Below are positions 6,954 through 9,316 of a DNA stretch of 9,316 bases, in pieces (the first letter of the stretch is position 1; every line of letters starts with the position of its first letter). The stretch is taken from NCBI GenBank assembly GCA_016793525.1, contig JAEUJT010000020.1, forward strand, positions 1 through 9,316. Direction: 5' to 3'. The notes below the pieces were generated by a model. That model had not been told where the DNA came from. It ran no database searches and worked only from the letters and a program-made list of their open reading frames with translations. This DNA is from Archangium sp. GTDB taxonomy: Bacteria > Myxococcota > Myxococcia > Myxococcales > Myxococcaceae. Both the position numbers and the translations under genes were made by a program.

Positions 6954-7804
6954 CCCACCACCTCGACGTGTTCAACGGTCACCTTGAGCAACCGCGCCAC
7001 GAGCGGCCGAATGCCGGGGAACGCCTCGATCTCGAAGCGCTCGGCCCAGATCTTCCCCCGGGGCCCAGCGAGCAGCCCGCGAAAGGTGCGGCCCTTGAGG
7101 CGCGAGGCGACGAAGCGGAGCCGCTCGGTGCCCACCTTCAGCTCGGCCACCACCTCGATCGATTCGCGAGGGGGAATGGTGCCGTCGCCGAAGGCCCTCG
7201 CCAGCTGGGCCACGGTGACGCCGAGCTCGAGGAGCTCGGGCGGGGGCAGCTGCGGCGAGACCGCCACGTCGCAGAACATCGCGAAGAGGTAGTCGGCCAG
7301 CGCGTGTCTGCTGCGGAATTCGGACAGCTCGAACTGCGTCTGCCCTGCGCTGGTGAGCTCGGTGTCATCGCGAACGCACCGGGTGACGCGGAACTGGCCG
7401 CTGCGCGAGGCGCCGAGGGTGAAATGAAACGGTCCGCGCGACACCTCGGCGGTGAGCTGAAGCGTCATCGGGTCGACCTTCGGAGGCACGCCCATCGCCG
7501 AGAGCTCGTTCGACCTGCGCTCGAGCTGAAACAGGTGATCTCCCAACGTCTGCACCACCACGTCTTGAAGGTGGTTGGCCGACGTGACGAACGCGAGGTT
7601 GATGGGCGGCCCTCCCACGAATTCGGGCGGAGCGACGTAGAGCAGCCGGTCGCCCATGATCGTGAACACCACCCGGTCGATGGTCTGCCGGGTGAGCGGG
7701 TTGATCAGAATCGAGCCCGGGAAGACGAGCTCGGCCTCGAGCACGACGTCGTCTTCGCCGTCGCGGACGCGCAGGCCAAGCTCTTCGAGCGATGCGCGAT
7801 CCAT
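6950..7804 (-). CDS. Uncharacterised soluble protein upstream of rnc
   Basis: I do not recognise this 284-residue protein. It has no signal peptide, no membrane segment, no Cys cluster and no nucleotide-binding motif. The N-terminal 130 or so residues alternate short hydrophobic strands (VVLEAELVF, RVVFTIMGDRLLYV) with polar turns, suggesting a beta-rich fold. A helical stretch lies around 165-185 (SRHALADYLFAMFCD). The last 75 residues again look like beta strands with basic turns (RLRFVASRLKGRTFRGLL), ending in VTVEHVEVVG. Its stop overlaps the rnc GTG start by four bases, so it is translationally coupled to rnc and very probably expressed. The ATG at 7804-7802 is chosen. A TTG at 7843 would add 13 residues, with a Cys/Arg-rich start that looks less natural. 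A GGAG lies about 16 bases before the ATG, further than ideal. Existence as a gene is well supported; function is unknown. Confidence 0.8.
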   Translation of the reverse strand: MDRASLEELGLRVRDGEDDVVLEAELVFPGSILINPLTRQTIDRVVFTIMGDRLLYVAPPEFVGGPPINLAFVTSANHLQDVVVQTLGDHLFQLERRSNELSAMGVPPKVDPMTLQLTAEVSRGPFHFTLGASRSGQFRVTRCVRDDTELTSAGQTQFELSEFRSRHALADYLFAMFCDVAVSPQLPPPELLELGVTVAQLARAFGDGTIPPRESIEVVAELKVGTERLRFVASRLKGRTFRGLLAGPRGKIWAERFEIEAFPGIRPLVARLLKVTVEHVEVVG

Positions 7805-7855
7805 TCGGGGGTGGAGATCACTCCGAGTCGCGCACCGGCGCAACCACGGAAAACA

Positions 7856-9004
7856 TCACTTGAAGACTTCGCGCGAGATGATCGACCGCTGAATCTCGCT
7901 CGTGCCTTCGCCGATCTCGCAGAGCTTGGCATCGCGCATGAAACGCTCGACCGGGAACTCGCTGGTGTACCCGTACCCGCCGTGAATCTGCACCGCCTTG
8001 TTGCACGCGCGGGTGGCGGCCTCCGAGGCGAACAGCTTCCCCATCGACGCTTCGATGGTGTACGGCTTGCCGGCGTCGGCCAGAGCGGCGGCGCGGTAGA
8101 CGAGCATGCGCGCGGCGGCGAGCTCGGTCTGCATGTCCGCCAACATCCACCGAATGGCCTGAAAGTCACCGATCGGCGAGCCGAACGCGGTGCGATCTTT
8201 CGAGTACTGCACCGAGGCCTGGAGCGCCGCCTCGTGCAAGCCGAGGGAAAGCGCGCCGATGGTGATGCGCCCGCCGTCGAGGATCTTCATGGTGTCGATG
8301 AAGCCGTGATCGAGGTCTCCCAAGCGCGACGAGTCGGGCAGCTCGACGTTCTCGAGGTGCAGCTCGGCGGTGTCGGAGCTGCGCATGCCCAACTTGCCGT
8401 GAATGGAGCGCGAGCTGAACCCCTTCGCGCCCTTGTCGACGATGAAAGCGGTGATGCCGCGCTGGCGCTTGGTCGCGTCGGTGACGGCGAGAATCACGAA
8501 CACGTCGCCCACCGTGCCCTGGGTGATGAACATCTTCGAGCCGTTGAGCACCCAGCCGTTGCCCTTGCGCACCGCGGTGGTCTTCATGCCCGACGAGTCA
8601 GAGCCGCTTCCCGGCTCGGTCAGGCCCCACGCGCCGAGGAACTCGCCCGTCGCCAGCTTGGGCAGGTACTTCTTCTTCTGCTCGTCGTTGCCGAAGACGC
8701 GAATGTGCGAGGTGCCGAGGCCGTTGTGCGACGCCACCGTGAGCGCGAGCGAGCCGTCGTATTTGGCGGTCTCTTCGACGGCGACAGCCACCGCGAGGGA
8801 GCCCATGCCCGCGCCTCCGAACTCGGGCGACACGCGAATGCCGAGCACGCCGAGCTGGCCGAGCTCGCGCACGATCTCGAGGGGGAACTTCTCGGTGCGG
8901 TCCCACTCGCGGGCTTTGTCTTTCACCCGGCGTTCGCAGAAGTCTTTCACCGTGTTGCGCAGCGCGACGACGTCTTCGGGGAGCGTGAAGTCCATGCGCG
9001 TCAT
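7856..9004 (-). CDS. Acyl-CoA dehydrogenase, short-chain type
   Basis: This 382-residue flavoenzyme oxidises an acyl-CoA to the trans-2-enoyl-CoA and passes electrons to an electron transfer flavoprotein. Visible motifs include LTEPGSGSD (128-135, FAD/substrate binding), KMFITQG (157-163), the C-terminal helical domain with [12 protein letters not shown] (271-282), QIHGGYGY (339-346) and [10 protein letters not shown] (364-373). Glu366 is at the position of the catalytic base in short- and medium-chain enzymes. The alternative base position used by isovaleryl- and long-chain enzymes is Gly here (LDGGRITIG), which argues against those. The exact acyl substrate cannot be told. The ATG at 9004-9002 follows a purine-rich GGGAAGAG; a second ATG three codons on is less likely. 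It heads the minus-strand run and diverges from a TetR regulator, the usual partner of fatty-acid or branched-chain oxidation genes. Confidence 0.96.
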   Translation of the reverse strand: MTRMDFTLPEDVVALRNTVKDFCERRVKDKAREWDRTEKFPLEIVRELGQLGVLGIRVSPEFGGAGMGSLAVAVAVEETAKYDGSLALTVASHNGLGTSHIRVFGNDEQKKKYLPKLATGEFLGAWGLTEPGSGSDSSGMKTTAVRKGNGWVLNGSKMFITQGTVGDVFVILAVTDATKRQRGITAFIVDKGAKGFSSRSIHGKLGMRSSDTAELHLENVELPDSSRLGDLDHGFIDTMKILDGGRITIGALSLGLHEAALQASVQYSKDRTAFGSPIGDFQAIRWMLADMQTELAAARMLVYRAAALADAGKPYTIEASMGKLFASEAATRACNKAVQIHGGYGYTSEFPVERFMRDAKLCEIGEGTSEIQRSIISREVFK

Positions 9005-9083
9005 CTATCGGCTCTTCCCGCCAAATGCACCTGCTTCGGCCGTTGGCATTGCAACAAAAGACCGACCGTGCTTTTATTGTCCC
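9005..9083. promoter_or_regulatory. Divergent promoter/operator region between acyl-CoA dehydrogenase and tetR genes
   Basis: These 79 bases are the only divergent intergenic region and are more AT-rich than their flanks. For the TetR gene, TTGCAA (9049-9054) and TTTATT (9073-9078) are 18 bases apart, a plausible -35/-10 pair. Transcription would then begin about at the GTG at 9084, implying a leaderless message. An imperfect inverted repeat, ACAAAAG (9054-9060) facing CTTTTATTGT (9071-9080), has a 10-base centre. It overlaps the candidate -10 and could be the regulator's operator. I see no convincing promoter boxes for the minus-strand gene. Confidence 0.4.
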
Positions 9084-9316
9084 GTGGGCAAGGGCGAACA
9101 GACGCGGCAGCAGATCGTGACCCAGGCGATGACCCTGGTGTCGCAGCGCGGGCTCGAGGGGCTCTCCCTGGGGGCGCTGGCGGAGTCGCTCGACATGTCG
9201 AAGAGCGGGTTGTTCGCGCACTTCAAGTCGAAAGATGCGCTCGGCTTGGCGGTGCTGAACGAGATCGTCGAGCAGTTCACCCGCGAGGTGGTGCTCCCCT
9301 CCCTCAAGCACCCGCG
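9084..9316 (+). CDS. TetR-family transcriptional regulator (3' end outside window)
   Basis: From a GTG at 9084 the frame is open to the window edge, giving 77 codons of the N-terminus. It shows the TetR DNA-binding domain: helix 1 with [17 protein letters not shown] (7-23), the [13 protein letters not shown] helix (24-36), then the recognition part [17 protein letters not shown] (37-53). The [11 protein letters not shown] block matches the common S-K-(S/G)-x-(L/I)-(Y/F)-x-H-F pattern. There is no earlier in-frame start in the intergenic region and no Shine-Dalgarno sequence before the GTG. The ligand-binding C-terminal domain is missing, so the signal cannot be guessed from sequence. Divergence from an acyl-CoA dehydrogenase gene suggests control of that gene, possibly sensing an acyl-CoA, and self-repression. 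This is the usual pattern for the family, not something shown here. Confidence 0.92.
   Translation, partial: MGKGEQTRQQIVTQAMTLVSQRGLEGLSLGALAESLDMSKSGLFAHFKSKDALGLAVLNEIVEQFTREVVLPSLKHP

Noticed and set aside
6208..6975. A 256-codon N-terminal extension of the secreted cyclophilin reaching into and past rnc
   Set aside because: It is the alternate frame of rnc, with an Arg-rich nonsense translation. The internal ATG at 6207 is followed at once by a clear signal peptide.

Overview
This window is a GC-rich bacterial chromosome segment with strong G/C preference at third codon positions. It is almost entirely coding, with no mobile elements, CRISPR, tRNA or rRNA. Gene content and protein style suggest a Myxococcota (deltaproteobacterial) genome. 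That assignment is an inference from overall appearance, not from a marker gene.

Layout: ten genes lie head to tail on the minus strand, and one diverges on the plus strand at the right edge. In minus-strand transcription order they are: an acyl-CoA dehydrogenase (7856-9004); an unrecognised 284-residue protein (6950-7804); rnc, RNase III (6243-6953); three consecutive cyclophilin-type peptidyl-prolyl isomerases (5572-6207 with a Sec signal peptide, 4937-5575 lipoprotein, 4349-4900 without any signal); era (3292-4317); a membrane lipid kinase of the dolichol/phytol/diacylglycerol CTP-kinase type (2314-3258); der (808-2283); and a membrane-anchored TPR protein resembling YfgM, cut by the left edge (1-768). 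On the plus strand, a TetR-family regulator starts at 9084 and is cut by the right edge. It shares a 79-base intergenic region with the acyl-CoA dehydrogenase.

Gaps between minus-strand genes are 0 to about 50 bases. Two junctions are 4-base start/stop overlaps (GTGA at 6950-6953, ATGA at 5572-5575), so much of the run is probably one operon. A good -35 box (TTGACA) with a weaker -10 between der and the TPR gene suggests an extra internal promoter.

Functionally the run joins a ribosome-maturation set (RNase III for rRNA processing, Era for 30S, Der for 50S) to an envelope set (two exported cyclophilins, a YfgM-like TPR protein, a lipid kinase). The most distinctive feature is the triple cyclophilin array between rnc and era. 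Its members look like recent paralogues sent to three locations, and they differ at the residue equivalent to human CypA Trp121 (His, Tyr and Trp in transcription order). I see no wholly new system: most genes are conserved housekeeping families, and the interest lies in their arrangement, a few sequence deviations and some junction details.
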